DNA from: Thalassovita sp.
Lineage (GTDB): Bacteria > Bacteroidota > Bacteroidia > Cytophagales > Flammeovirgaceae
Direction of reading: 5' to 3'
NCBI GenBank assembly: GCA_002729595.1
Contig: PBYL01000192.1
Coordinates: 1-64,000, forward strand
DNA: 64,000 nt
In this document: positions 16,496-25,378 of the stretch, piece by piece
Layout of the letters: each line of letters opens with the position of its first letter
Numbering within the stretch: the stretch's first letter is position 1
Notes under the pieces: generated by a model
What the model was told of the DNA's origin: nothing
Database searches by the model: none
What the model saw: only the letters and a program-made list of their open reading frames with translations
Made by a program: the position numbers and the translations under genes

Positions 16496-17380
16496 TTAGC
16501 TAATCTTTACTGATGTCATACTTAAAGAACCAGCCATCAATTTATCATTAAATAGTGAAATTTGCTCACCTTTCTCTTGTAAACCTAAGGTATATATTAA
16601 TGGTAAGTAATGATCTGGAGTCGGTATAGCATATCTAAATGCAGTACCTTGCTGATCGTAATTTAACAATGGTTGGTAATTACCATCTAGCAAATAGTTA
16701 TTCACTTTTTCTCTCACTTCTACCGCCCAATCGTAACCATAATCCACTCTATTAAAATTGCTAAAATCAACCATTCTTAAGTTATGGATAATGTTACCAC
16801 TACCAACAATAAGAACCCCTTTATTTCGCAATTCACTAAGTCTTTTAGCTAACTCGAAATGGTAACTAGCTGGTTTGGTATAATCTATACTTAACTGAAT
16901 AACAGGCACATCTGCATCAGGATACATATGCCTCAACACACTCCAAGCTCCGTGGTCTAATCCCCATTTTTCATCTAATTCTGCCAACTCTGGAGTCAAT
17001 AATTTTTGGGTTTCTTTTGCTAACTCTGGACTACCTGGAGCAGGATATTGTACTTCATACAAAGCTCTAGGAAAACCACCAAAATCGTGAATCGTTTCAG
17101 GTTGTTTTGAAATAGTAATCTTAGTTCCTCTTGTAAACCAATGTGCCGAAACACAAAGAATGGCATTCGGTTTCGGAATCGTTTTTACAACATCACGAAA
17201 CCCTTTAACAAATTGATTCTCCTCAATAGCATTCATAGGGCTACCATGACCTATAAATACAACCGGCATTTTATCTGTAGCTGAGAAACTATCAGATAGA
17301 TTACTTAACGAGTTTAAAGTATCCATACTAAAAGCAAATGGTGATAAAGAAAATAATTTAAGAAAAGTCTTTCTTTTCAT
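16496..17380 (-). CDS. ygiD: 4,5-DOPA-extradiol-dioxygenase-like protein with leader
   Basis: 294 residues. The class III extradiol dioxygenase domain starts at about residue 38: VVFIGHGSPMNAI (His45), LCVSAHWFTRG (His80), ETIHDFGGFPRALYEVQYPA (His98), LDHGAWSVLRHMYPDADVPV, IVGSGNIIHNLR and TPDHYLPLIY (His257). These histidines match the metal-binding set of the YgiD/LigB family, which cleaves DOPA-type catechols. Unlike the usual cytoplasmic enzymes of about 260 residues, it has a 35-residue N-terminal extension with KRKTFLKLFSLSPFAFS, resembling a weak Tat-type export signal. Upstream lies a 9-bp inverted repeat (17432-17472). Confidence 0.88.
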   Translation of the reverse strand: MKRKTFLKLFSLSPFAFSMDTLNSLSNLSDSFSATDKMPVVFIGHGSPMNAIEENQFVKGFRDVVKTIPKPNAILCVSAHWFTRGTKITISKQPETIHDFGGFPRALYEVQYPAPGSPELAKETQKLLTPELAELDEKWGLDHGAWSVLRHMYPDADVPVIQLSIDYTKPASYHFELAKRLSELRNKGVLIVGSGNIIHNLRMVDFSNFNRVDYGYDWAVEVREKVNNYLLDGNYQPLLNYDQQGTAFRYAIPTPDHYLPLIYTLGLQEKGEQISLFNDKLMAGSLSMTSVKIS

Positions 17381-17431
17381 TGGTTTACAATTACAACCTT
17401 AATAGATTTTTTTAAATGTATCAGTTCATTT

Positions 17432-17472
17432 ACTGTAAAATCATCTACTCACCAGGAACCGTTTTTTACAGT
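17432..17472. repeat. inverted repeat upstream of ygiD
   Basis: ACTGTAAAA (17432-17440) and TTTTACAGT (17464-17472) are perfect 9-bp inverted repeats with a 23-base spacer, 52-92 bp upstream of the ygiD start. It may be an operator or a leader hairpin. Otherwise the 17381-17630 gap shows nothing. Confidence 0.35.
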
Positions 17473-17630
17473 TATATCAGCTAACTTTTTTAGTGTAAAC
17501 AAAGTTTCAATTCGCTAAAAAAGTTTTCAAAATAAAGGCAAAGACTATAATTCATTAGCCATATAATAAATTAAAATATAATACATATTTAGTTTATTAT
17601 ACTGAAAATAGCAAATTAAATGTTGAAACA

Positions 17631-18464
17631 TCAATTATTTTCTTCACCTAACCATATTAAAGAATTTATGATTAATTTATTTTGCTCAGGGTTGTCGAAT
17701 GTATGAGAAAGGGTTTGATTTGTTCCATTTTCATAGTCCATGTCATTATGTCCCATGTTTAAATAGATCATTCTATAATTTTTATTAGTCCATACCACTG
17801 GGTAGTAACCATCATTCCATATTTCAGAAGCTTTTGGGCCAGTTCCTAATGGAAAACTTTGGGGGTCAATTGAAAGTAAAATGTCGATATCTGGGTTTTT
17901 TGTGAGGTCATTTTGCCAATTATACCATTCGTTGGGAGATGCTGTAATTGTATTAGCTAAACCTTGAGTTGCAGGATGATTTTTATTCTCGATTTTTAAA
18001 ATAGCTGAAGTTGGTCGCCAAGTATTATTGGAATATTCGCCTGAACCTAGAAATTCATTATGATACCAATCCCAATCTTGATTGTAATCTGAAGGAGTTA
18101 ATGCAAATGCTGAAAAATGGAAGCCCATCCACGAACCTCCATTCTTCATATAAGTTTCAAATGCTTCTCTTTGGTTTTTATCTTCTGGTCTGGTATCTAG
18201 AAAGATAACTAGATCAAACTTGTTTAAATACTTGGTATTCAGCTTAGTCCAATCGTTTGTACTCTTATAAGTAAAATGATTTTCTCTACTCGTTTTAGCA
18301 AACCATTTATTTGCCTCTTCTACAAAACTGATATGCGCCAAATCGTTTTTGGCAGTATAAAAGGCTATAACTTTAAACTTGGAATGGTTGCTTTGTGCTG
18401 ATGATAAATGACAGATCGAAAAGAAAAAAATGAGTATTAATGCTAATTTGAATGTGATTTTCAT
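17631..18464 (-). CDS. secreted ThuA-like protein
   Basis: 277 residues with a signal peptide cleaved near residue 23 (LSSAQ). The ThuA (trehalose-utilisation-like, class I glutamine amidotransferase fold) domain spans the rest: FKVIAFYTAKNDLAHISFVE, DLVIFLDTRPEDKNQREAFE, YMKNGGSWMGFHFSAF, and a C-terminal PVVWTNKNYRMIYLNMGHND. ThuA proteins act with Gfo/Idh oxidoreductases in modifying oxidised sugars. This one is isolated; a second ThuA domain is fused to DUF6807 in the uronate operon at 51.7 kb. Confidence 0.88.
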   Translation of the reverse strand: MKITFKLALILIFFFSICHLSSAQSNHSKFKVIAFYTAKNDLAHISFVEEANKWFAKTSRENHFTYKSTNDWTKLNTKYLNKFDLVIFLDTRPEDKNQREAFETYMKNGGSWMGFHFSAFALTPSDYNQDWDWYHNEFLGSGEYSNNTWRPTSAILKIENKNHPATQGLANTITASPNEWYNWQNDLTKNPDIDILLSIDPQSFPLGTGPKASEIWNDGYYPVVWTNKNYRMIYLNMGHNDMDYENGTNQTLSHTFDNPEQNKLIINSLIWLGEENN

Positions 18465-18593
18465 ATTTATTTAAAGAATGTTTTAGTCAATCTTCAAATA
18501 TATTATGAAGCATTTTGCATACGAAAACTTGGATAAGTTTACTTGCTAAAGCTTGAATTTTAATAGTTCAATTAGCTATAATTAAGTGTTGCT

Positions 18594-19334
18594 TTAACTC
18601 AAAGCATTCAACTTTTTCAAAGCGAATTTGGGAGCAATTCTGTATAGCTTATACAATAAGTTTACTTTACCTATTCTTATTTCTTTTTGATTTTTAGATA
18701 ATTTCACTAACATTTCATTGACTGCGGCATCTGCACTAATCGCAATTTTAGGTGTATTACCATTGTGCCATGGAGTATCTACCGCCGGAAACATTACTTC
18801 TATAATATCAATATTTGTATTGCTTAATTGCATTCTTAAAACTTGTGTAAAAGAGTGTAGTGCTGCTTTTGTAGCATTATAAATAGGATAAACAGCTCTT
18901 GGTAAATAAGCCAAGCCTGAGGTAATATTTATGATCTTAGCATTCTCATTTTTAGATATAATAGGCATAAGCAACTTAGAGAGATAAATTGGAGCCATTA
19001 AGTTGGTGTTAATCTCTAATTCAGATTTTTCAATTGCTGAAATGTCTGTGTAAAAGTTATTTTTGTGTACTACAGCTGCATTATTTATTAAAATATTGCA
19101 AGAAGAAAAATCCTTTTTTATTTGTTCAGAGAGTTGTAGACAGCCTTCTTTGGTAGACAAATCACATTGGATAATATGTAACTCAGGAATTAGTCCTTTT
19201 GATTTTTTCAATTTCTCTTCAGACCTACCACATATAATCACTTGGTTATTATTTTTAACAAGTATTTCTGCAAGCTTAAATCCAATACCAGAACTACCAC
19301 CTGTGATTAGAACTGTATTATTCATAAGTGTCAT
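18594..19334 (-). CDS. SDR family NAD(P)-dependent oxidoreductase (DltE-like)
   Basis: 246 residues with a classical short-chain dehydrogenase pattern: nucleotide-binding TGGSSGIG (11-18), NNAA (84-87), catalytic Ser139, Tyr152 and Lys156 (YNATK). The closest pattern is the DltE-like group (MFPAVDTPWHNGNTP, ALHSFTQVLRMQLS). The substrate is unknown. The start may also be Met4 at 19325. A Crp-like regulator gene follows 68 bp upstream on the same strand. Confidence 0.85.
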   Translation of the reverse strand: MTLMNNTVLITGGSSGIGFKLAEILVKNNNQVIICGRSEEKLKKSKGLIPELHIIQCDLSTKEGCLQLSEQIKKDFSSCNILINNAAVVHKNNFYTDISAIEKSELEINTNLMAPIYLSKLLMPIISKNENAKIINITSGLAYLPRAVYPIYNATKAALHSFTQVLRMQLSNTNIDIIEVMFPAVDTPWHNGNTPKIAISADAAVNEMLVKLSKNQKEIRIGKVNLLYKLYRIAPKFALKKLNALS

Positions 19335-19402
19335 TATAATAATATTTTAATTAAACATGACACAAATAAATCCTATTTAGAAGCTGCTTACATTGATCTA
19401 TG

Positions 19403-19978
19403 TTAAGTGAAGAATTTTTTTCTGATGCGACTTAAAGATTCTGGAGCAATGCCAAGATAAGAGGCTATGATATGCTGCCTCACTCTGCTTTCTAAATTGG
19501 GAAATCTTTCAAGAAAGTTTGTGTAACGCTCTTCAGCATTTAAAAGTAAAAATTCGCGCTCTCTTGTTTCTTTTGTTATAAATCCTTTTTCGAGAAGCTT
19601 TACTAAAAACTCATTCCAGCAGGGATGCTCAGCAAACAGTTGCTTAAATTTATAGTAATCGACAGTTTCAACAATTGAATCTTCTAAAGCTTCAATTGTA
19701 AAATAGGATTCTCTATTTTCAATAATAGCACTGTAAGAACTAAGCACATTACTTTTATCAAAAAAGCCCTTTGTATATTCTATCCCTTCTTTACTTGAAT
19801 AAAAATACCTGAACAAACCTTCCTTTATAAAACCAATAGATTTAGAATAACTACCTGCTCTTATAAATGCCTCACTTTTTTGAATATGAGTGGTACTAAT
19901 CAATTCATTAAACTTATACTGTTGTTCTTCTGGAACAATTGTGATTCTCTTTATAAATTCTAGAAATTGACTATTCAT
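19403..19978 (-). CDS. Crp/Fnr family transcriptional regulator
   Basis: 191 residues from the ATG at 19976-19978. A longer frame starting at 20140 would overlap the neighbouring gene and its terminator, so it is rejected. The N-terminal cyclic-nucleotide-binding-like beta roll contains IGFIKEGLFRYFYSSKEGIE and SYFTIEALEDSIVETVD. The C-terminal helix-turn-helix is RQHIIASYLGIAPESLSRIR. Family members of this Bacteroidota group usually lack an intact cAMP pocket and control adjacent genes, here possibly the SDR gene downstream. Confidence 0.85.
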   Translation of the reverse strand: MNSQFLEFIKRITIVPEEQQYKFNELISTTHIQKSEAFIRAGSYSKSIGFIKEGLFRYFYSSKEGIEYTKGFFDKSNVLSSYSAIIENRESYFTIEALEDSIVETVDYYKFKQLFAEHPCWNEFLVKLLEKGFITKETREREFLLLNAEERYTNFLERFPNLESRVRQHIIASYLGIAPESLSRIRKKFFT

Positions 19979-20056
19979 TATTTTAGATTGTGCTATTATA
20001 ATAATTGTTCTAAAATAGCTATTTAATGAAGCTTTTAATAAAATATTAGTCATAAA

Positions 20057-20090
20057 AAAAGGAGTTGATTTAGCTAAATCAACTCCTTTT
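20057..20090 (-). terminator. 34-bp perfect palindrome, intrinsic terminator
   Basis: Seventeen bases on each side of 20073/20074 are perfectly symmetric (AAAAGGAGTTGATTTAG and CTAAATCAACTCCTTTT). On the minus strand the stem is followed by TTTTTTTATG, giving a strong terminator for the gene that ends at 20109. Confidence 0.9.
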
Positions 20091-20108
20091 CTATGAATAT
20101 ATAATAAC

Positions 20109-20591
20109 TTATTTCTTAACTTCGAAAGTAACCCAACCACTATCGGGATCGTTACCTGTTACATCAAGACCAGCATAAGCTTCCCACTCGTGTAAAGCAT
20201 TGTGACCTCTGTAAGTACCATTTAAATTAGAAGGAACTTGAAATTCTACAATCCACTCGTAAGTTTCATTTGCTTCTAATGTTTCTGCAGCTGCAACTTG
20301 AATTTCAGTACTATAAGTTTCGCAAGTGTTAGTTACGTCTTCTTGTGTAGTTCTAATTTCGCCATCATAATCTCTTGCGATATCAGTATCTCTACATACT
20401 ACTTCTTCAATAGCTCTTACCTTAAGATATACATTTCTTACTGAAATGTCAGCGTCTTTTACTTGGCAAGAAATTTTGAAAGCAATTGGTTCATTTCCAT
20501 CATTAATTTGGTTAGCCGGTGCAACATTTACAACTGCTCCACCACCAGTAACCATGTTTTTAACTTGCTTCAACTTGTCGAAAAATCCCAT
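20109..20591 (-). CDS. Spo0M/arrestin-like beta-sandwich protein
   Basis: 160 residues, cytoplasmic. The opening MGFFDKLKQVKNMVTGGGA and following strands (AFKISCQVKDADISVRNVYLKVRAIEEV, YEWIVEFQVPSNLNGTYRGHNALHEWEAYAGLD) resemble the arrestin-like N-terminal domain of Spo0M-type proteins, although the match is only by eye. In bacteria these proteins are linked to cell-surface or stress responses; the role here is unknown. It is followed by a strong palindromic terminator, so it is a single-gene unit and probably highly expressed. Confidence 0.5.
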   Translation of the reverse strand: MGFFDKLKQVKNMVTGGGAVVNVAPANQINDGNEPIAFKISCQVKDADISVRNVYLKVRAIEEVVCRDTDIARDYDGEIRTTQEDVTNTCETYSTEIQVAAAETLEANETYEWIVEFQVPSNLNGTYRGHNALHEWEAYAGLDVTGNDPDSGWVTFEVKK

Positions 20592-20896
20592 TAGTCTGTT
20601 TGATTTTATGTGTAAAACTTATTGAATTTCGCTGTTGAAACGGACTAATATTGGGTATATTGTTAATGATTTTCAACAAATTTGGATAAATAAAATCAAC
20701 AATATTCTCAAGAGAAATAAATTCCTATTTTCTCCATTTTTAGACCAAAATCAGCTTTTTTAAGCTCGTGTTTAATGTTAGTTACTTCATTTATCTACCA
20801 TTTTTTAGTCTGTTAATTTAAATTATTTGCAATAGATGCTTTGATTGATTGTTAGAATTAGCAAAAATAATTGCTAATAATTAAGCATTTGTTAAC
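20592..20896. other. intergenic gap without recognisable element
   Basis: The 305 bp between the divergent Spo0M-like and T9SS genes is AT-rich and should contain both promoters. I see no clear palindrome, TAnnTTTG at a plausible distance, or open frame of note. Confidence 0.5.
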
Positions 20897-23548
20897 GTGA
20901 GAAATTTTACCCCCCTCCTCCTATTTATTCTCGGCTTTCCTATTATCAGTTTTGCTCAAGTTAGTATAGTAGATGAAACTTCTTCTACTAGTTCTGAAAT
21001 AGTATTTAGCCCATCAGCAGCAACAAATAGGTTATTGATTGTTGGTGTTAGTTCAATATCTCTATTAGGCGAAGATGTAAGTGCAGTTGATTACGGAGGG
21101 AAAAGATTAACCAAAATAACTGATGTTACCATTAGTTCTACAATTATTAGTTCAGTATTATATCAAAATGCTGATCTGTTTTATTTAGATGATTATGACA
21201 TTAGTACTAGATCACATGATACTGTTAGTATAACCTTTGTTAACGATGGCATAAACATTAAGGAGAAATATGTAAGTATCCTTTTACTTGATAATGCAGA
21301 CCAGTATACACCAGTATCTTACGAACTTACAAATAGCTCAGATAATGCAAAAGTAATTGATACAGGAACACCAATTCCTGCTAATGTTGATGATATGATA
21401 GTTAGTATTTCTGGTCATTCTTCAATATTAGGATCATATTCAAGCACCGGTGGAGGAACTGAAATTCATGAACTAAATGGTTTATTAAGTAGCCATTCCG
21501 CAAACTATAGAAGTATTAATAGCTATGACAGGTATACACCAGAATTTACCAAAACTGGAATCGGAGTTCCTACTACGAACATGGTAATTGCCTCTGTAAG
21601 AATTAATGCACATTTCTATGAATCTCCTGGTGGTGTAACTGATGAAGTTGAATTGTGGCTAAAAGCTGACTTAGGACCACTAAATGGTACATCTAGTGCT
21701 AGTGATAGTCAAGACCTAGATTATTGGCTCGATAAAGCAATTGCACGGCAAAACGATGGCTCATCTTCTCAATTGAGTCCTCCTACTTTTTATGATAACT
21801 CAACAGATAATATCAATTTTAATCCAATTATAGATTTTGATGGATTAACAACTGGTTTCGACTTAGCTGATGACTATATATATTCTTCGAATAACGGATT
21901 GACAATATTTACAGTAATAAAAGCTGACTCTAGCAAATCTTCTAAAAAAACACAATATGTCATTGATTTTGGTAAAGCTGAAAATGCAGGTTATGGATTA
22001 GTTTATGGATATCATAACGTTTCTGGTTATACTTCCTCAGATGCCGGAGGAGATTCATTTGATAATAGTCATAGTAAAATTGATAGTACAATTATTACAA
22101 GGTTTGATGTGAATTTTTCTTCTAATACTGAAATTTACATTAATAATAACTCAGTAACATCGACTAGTAATACTGCTGCCCAACTTACTGAAAATGATAT
22201 CGATGAATCTGCAACAAGAAAAGTAAATGCAGGTCCTTTTACTATAGGTAGTCAATCTAAAACTGGAAGTATCTCAGGAAATGATTATAAGATGTTTGAT
22301 GGAAAGCTAGCTGAAGTAATAGTTTATGCTGAAGATTTATCAACTGCTAAAATTCAACAAGTTGAAAGTTACTTAGCCATTAAATATGGTATTACGCTGG
22401 GCTCTACTTCAAGTACTTATGATTATTTAAATAGCTATGGAAGTACTGTTTGGACTGGTGATGCGACTTATCAAAACGATGTGGCAGGGATAGCCCGAGA
22501 TGATCGATCAGGTCTCAATCAAAAACAATCTACAAGTACTGAAAGCGACGATATTTTAACTATCGGTATAGGCAGTATTGCTTCAACTAACTCTGCAAAT
22601 GGAAATTCTTTTAGTAATGACATTAGCTATTTAATGTGGGGAAATAACAATGAAGGTAAATATGGTTACAGTGAAAGTGGTACAACAGTAAATGGTGAAG
22701 ATATTACAATAAGATTAGCAAGAGTTTGGAAAGCGCAAGAGACTGGTACTTTAGGAACAGTGCATGTACAATTTAATACTTCTGAAATCATCGGTCCAGA
22801 TGGAAATGCCGGTACTAATGAACTAGCTGACTTAAGATTACTGGTAGATACTGATGATACTTTTTCTAGTGGAGCCACATCTGTAAGTCCATCTACTTAT
22901 GATAACTCAACAGATATAATTGGCTTTGACCATGATTTTGATGCAAGTACTGGCTTATATTTTACTTTAGGCTCTGTAGATTTTGCAACTGCTCCCTTAC
23001 CTGTTAAACTTGTTCATTTTTCAGCTGAGCTTAAAGATGACAAACCATTTTTGACTTGGACAACTACATCTGAAAGTAATAATAAGCAATTTGACGTATT
23101 GAGATCAACAAATGGAATAAATTGGAAAAAAATTGATCAAGTAGAAGGTGCAGGAAGTTCAACCTCTACAATTAACTATTCATATATAGACCAGAATTTA
23201 AAAACTACTAGTAAAACTGTGTACTATATGCTAAAACAAGTCGATTTTGATGGTCAATCGGAAAACTCAGATGTTAAATCTGTATCACTAGATTTTTTCA
23301 AAAAAGATATTCTCATCTTTCCAAATCCAGCGGACAAGCTTGTAAATATAGAGTTGCTGAACTCCTCATTAAATAGCTGCGAAATTCATTTTTATGATAT
23401 TGCTGGAAAAGAAGTTTACCAAACCTCAACTTCAGAAAAGTATATCCAGATTGATACAAGTGGTTTGAAATCAGGTATTTACACCATTATGTTTAAAGGA
23501 AACGCACCTGATTCTATCTTACAATATACTAATCTAGTTATAAAGTAG
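20897..23548 (+). CDS. large secreted protein with LamG/DUF8202-like domains and T9SS sorting domain
   Basis: 883 residues; GTG start at 20897. Signal peptide ending near ISFAQ (residue 20). A concanavalin/LamG-like region at about 250-475 contains DEVELWLKADLGP and YLAIKYGITLG; a DUF8202-like part follows (VWTGDATYQNDVAGIARDD, SYLMWGNN). An Fn3-like linker starts at PLPVKLVHFSAELKDDKPFL near 700, and the C terminus (about 805-883, FPNPADKLVNIEL ... GLKSGIYTIMF) is a type A T9SS sorting domain, which directs export and cell-surface attachment. A role as adhesin or carbohydrate-binding protein is inferred. Confidence 0.9.
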   Translation: MRNFTPLLLFILGFPIISFAQVSIVDETSSTSSEIVFSPSAATNRLLIVGVSSISLLGEDVSAVDYGGKRLTKITDVTISSTIISSVLYQNADLFYLDDYDISTRSHDTVSITFVNDGINIKEKYVSILLLDNADQYTPVSYELTNSSDNAKVIDTGTPIPANVDDMIVSISGHSSILGSYSSTGGGTEIHELNGLLSSHSANYRSINSYDRYTPEFTKTGIGVPTTNMVIASVRINAHFYESPGGVTDEVELWLKADLGPLNGTSSASDSQDLDYWLDKAIARQNDGSSSQLSPPTFYDNSTDNINFNPIIDFDGLTTGFDLADDYIYSSNNGLTIFTVIKADSSKSSKKTQYVIDFGKAENAGYGLVYGYHNVSGYTSSDAGGDSFDNSHSKIDSTIITRFDVNFSSNTEIYINNNSVTSTSNTAAQLTENDIDESATRKVNAGPFTIGSQSKTGSISGNDYKMFDGKLAEVIVYAEDLSTAKIQQVESYLAIKYGITLGSTSSTYDYLNSYGSTVWTGDATYQNDVAGIARDDRSGLNQKQSTSTESDDILTIGIGSIASTNSANGNSFSNDISYLMWGNNNEGKYGYSESGTTVNGEDITIRLARVWKAQETGTLGTVHVQFNTSEIIGPDGNAGTNELADLRLLVDTDDTFSSGATSVSPSTYDNSTDIIGFDHDFDASTGLYFTLGSVDFATAPLPVKLVHFSAELKDDKPFLTWTTTSESNNKQFDVLRSTNGINWKKIDQVEGAGSSTSTINYSYIDQNLKTTSKTVYYMLKQVDFDGQSENSDVKSVSLDFFKKDILIFPNPADKLVNIELLNSSLNSCEIHFYDIAGKEVYQTSTSEKYIQIDTSGLKSGIYTIMFKGNAPDSILQYTNLVIK

Positions 23549-23567
23549 GTATTGTTGGTATTTGGTT

Positions 23568-24257
23568 CTAATCTTTAAAAAGCTTCTTAAATTCTTTTTG
23601 ATAAGTAGTACCTACAGGTATTTCGTGGCCTGCAATTAGGACTTTCTTATTTCTATAAACTTCTACTCGCTCAAGAGGAACAACAAATGACCTATGTATC
23701 CTTTTGAAATTTTTTGGCAAATCTTCTAAAACATTTTTTAATGACATTCTGGTTACAATCGGTTGCTTGTCTTCCACATAAATTTTTAAATAATCACCTA
23801 TGCTTTCAATAAACTGAATTGAATCAAAAAATATCTTTATAGAACTATATTCAGCTTTAACTATTAAAAAATTTGAAGTATCTATTTCATCCTTATTTCG
23901 CAAAGTATACAGCTCTTTTGCCTTATTTACAGCAATCATAAAACGATCGTATGAATACGGTTTCAATAAATAGTCAACCGCATTTAGATCAAAACCATCA
24001 ATGGCGTATTCTTTATAAGCTGTGGTAAAAATTACAGGTATATCTTTTTTAAGACCTTTGTAAAAGTCTATTCCAGAAACAGCAGGCATCTGTATGTCTA
24101 AGAAAAGTAAATCAATAGAATTTGCTTCTAGATATGCTAAAGCTTTATTGCTTTGAGTAAAAGTTTGTTTAAGATCAATAAAATCCAGATCGTCGCAAAA
24201 ACTTTCTATGATTTCTAAAGGAAGAGGTTCATCATCGATGGCAATTGCATTTATCAT
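23568..24257 (-). CDS. LytTR family response regulator
   Basis: 229 residues. The receiver domain (1-120) has the acidic pair Asp8-Asp9, phospho-acceptor Asp54 (LFLDIQMP), Thr/Ser switch (TTAYKEY) and Lys of VDYLLKPYS. The LytTR DNA-binding domain (about 130-229) shows the pattern FIESIGDYLKIYVEDKQPIV, RIHRSFVVPLERVE. It overlaps the upstream histidine kinase by 1 bp, forming a LytS/LytR-type pair. LytTR proteins bind tandem 9-bp direct repeats. Confidence 0.92.
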   Translation of the reverse strand: MINAIAIDDEPLPLEIIESFCDDLDFIDLKQTFTQSNKALAYLEANSIDLLFLDIQMPAVSGIDFYKGLKKDIPVIFTTAYKEYAIDGFDLNAVDYLLKPYSYDRFMIAVNKAKELYTLRNKDEIDTSNFLIVKAEYSSIKIFFDSIQFIESIGDYLKIYVEDKQPIVTRMSLKNVLEDLPKNFKRIHRSFVVPLERVEVYRNKKVLIAGHEIPVGTTYQKEFKKLFKD

Positions 24258-25300
24258 TAAAAAAATATAGTTAAGGCTACTTTAAATTGTTTTTCACTTT
24301 CAGTTATGTCTAATATATGCTTAGATGAATATAACAAATCTAATCTTGATTTTGTGTTTGCTAAACCTGTCTCTGTTTTTTCATAAGGCTTAATATTTAG
24401 TCGCACTTTGTTATTAACCACCAATAATTGTAGTTCTTCTTCAGCAATTTTGATTTCAATATCAATCATCGAATCTGCATCAGGATTAACTCCATACTTA
24501 AATGCATTTTCTATAAAAGGAATTAATATTAATGGAGCAATGCTTTTCCCAACAGATTGACCTGTTACTTTAAATGAAAACTTGATTTTTTTGTCTAGTC
24601 GAAGTTCTTGTAAAGCCACATAATCTTTTATGTAATCAATTTCTTTCTCCAGCGAAACATATTGATTTCCAGTTTCTGATACCACATATCGCATTAATCC
24701 AGATAGTTTAAGAATGCTATTTGCTGTTTTGTGCGATTTATCTTTAATAGCAAAAGCATAAATGCTATTGATGGTATTAAATAGAAAATGAGGATTTATC
24801 TGATTTTTAAGGGAAGTTAATTCTGCTTGATACTTAGCCTTTTCTGTCAATAATAATCTATCTCTTGTTCGCAATAAAACCGAAAACAAAATCACAGATA
24901 TAAATAAGAATGTATGCTGACTGATAATCATCAAAAAATTACTTATAGGTGAGGCTGGAGGATTAGGATTATTAAATGAATCTATTGGCGCAGGCCCTTG
25001 CCAAGGTACAAAACCTGTTACTAGCGATGGAACTAAAGTGATTAGCAAAAAAGATAATAGGATATAACACCCATATGCAATGAATTTTTCTCTAAAGTAA
25101 AATCGTGGTATTAAGTAGTAATAGTTTAAGTAAAATACCAATAACAGTAAAGCATTGGCTATAAAATCTCTTATTGAAGGAAGTGTAGAAAGAAAATTAC
25201 TTTCACCAGGTGGATGTGGGTAAATAACTAATGGAAGTATTAAAAATACAATTCCACCTACAATGTTGAGTATGATATATTTATGCTTTTTTAAACCCAT
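24257..25300 (-). CDS. LytS-like sensor histidine kinase
   Basis: 347 residues. Four membrane helices (about 8-26, 46-64, 74-96, 121-143) without a large external loop, then a His_kinase domain with phospho-acceptor His171 in LKNQINPHFLFNTINSI and a GHKL ATPase domain (PLILIPFIENAFKYGV, ETGLANTKSRLDLLY). The signal is unknown; sensing within the membrane is likely. The stop codon overlaps the start of its response regulator by 1 bp. Confidence 0.92.
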   Translation of the reverse strand: MGLKKHKYIILNIVGGIVFLILPLVIYPHPPGESNFLSTLPSIRDFIANALLLLVFYLNYYYLIPRFYFREKFIAYGCYILLSFLLITLVPSLVTGFVPWQGPAPIDSFNNPNPPASPISNFLMIISQHTFLFISVILFSVLLRTRDRLLLTEKAKYQAELTSLKNQINPHFLFNTINSIYAFAIKDKSHKTANSILKLSGLMRYVVSETGNQYVSLEKEIDYIKDYVALQELRLDKKIKFSFKVTGQSVGKSIAPLILIPFIENAFKYGVNPDADSMIDIEIKIAEEELQLLVVNNKVRLNIKPYEKTETGLANTKSRLDLLYSSKHILDITESEKQFKVALTIFF

Positions 25301-25333
25301 TCTTCTTTCATAATTATATCAATTTAAAATGAA

Positions 25334-25357
25334 AAAAGGGATTAAAAAATCCCTTTT
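25334..25357 (-). terminator. intrinsic terminator of the TIR gene
   Basis: AAAAGGGATT and AATCCCTTTT form a 10-bp stem with a 4-base loop. On the minus strand it is followed by TTTTTTCATTTT. It lies between the TIR gene and the sensor kinase gene, separating the two transcripts. Confidence 0.75.
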
Positions 25358-25378
25358 AAAGCTTCTTTTAGAAATTAA

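Noticed and set aside
19979-20140. Extended start of the Crp-like regulator
   Set aside because: The extra 54 codons run through the 34-bp palindromic terminator and into the next gene. The conserved domain starts at the ATG at 19978.
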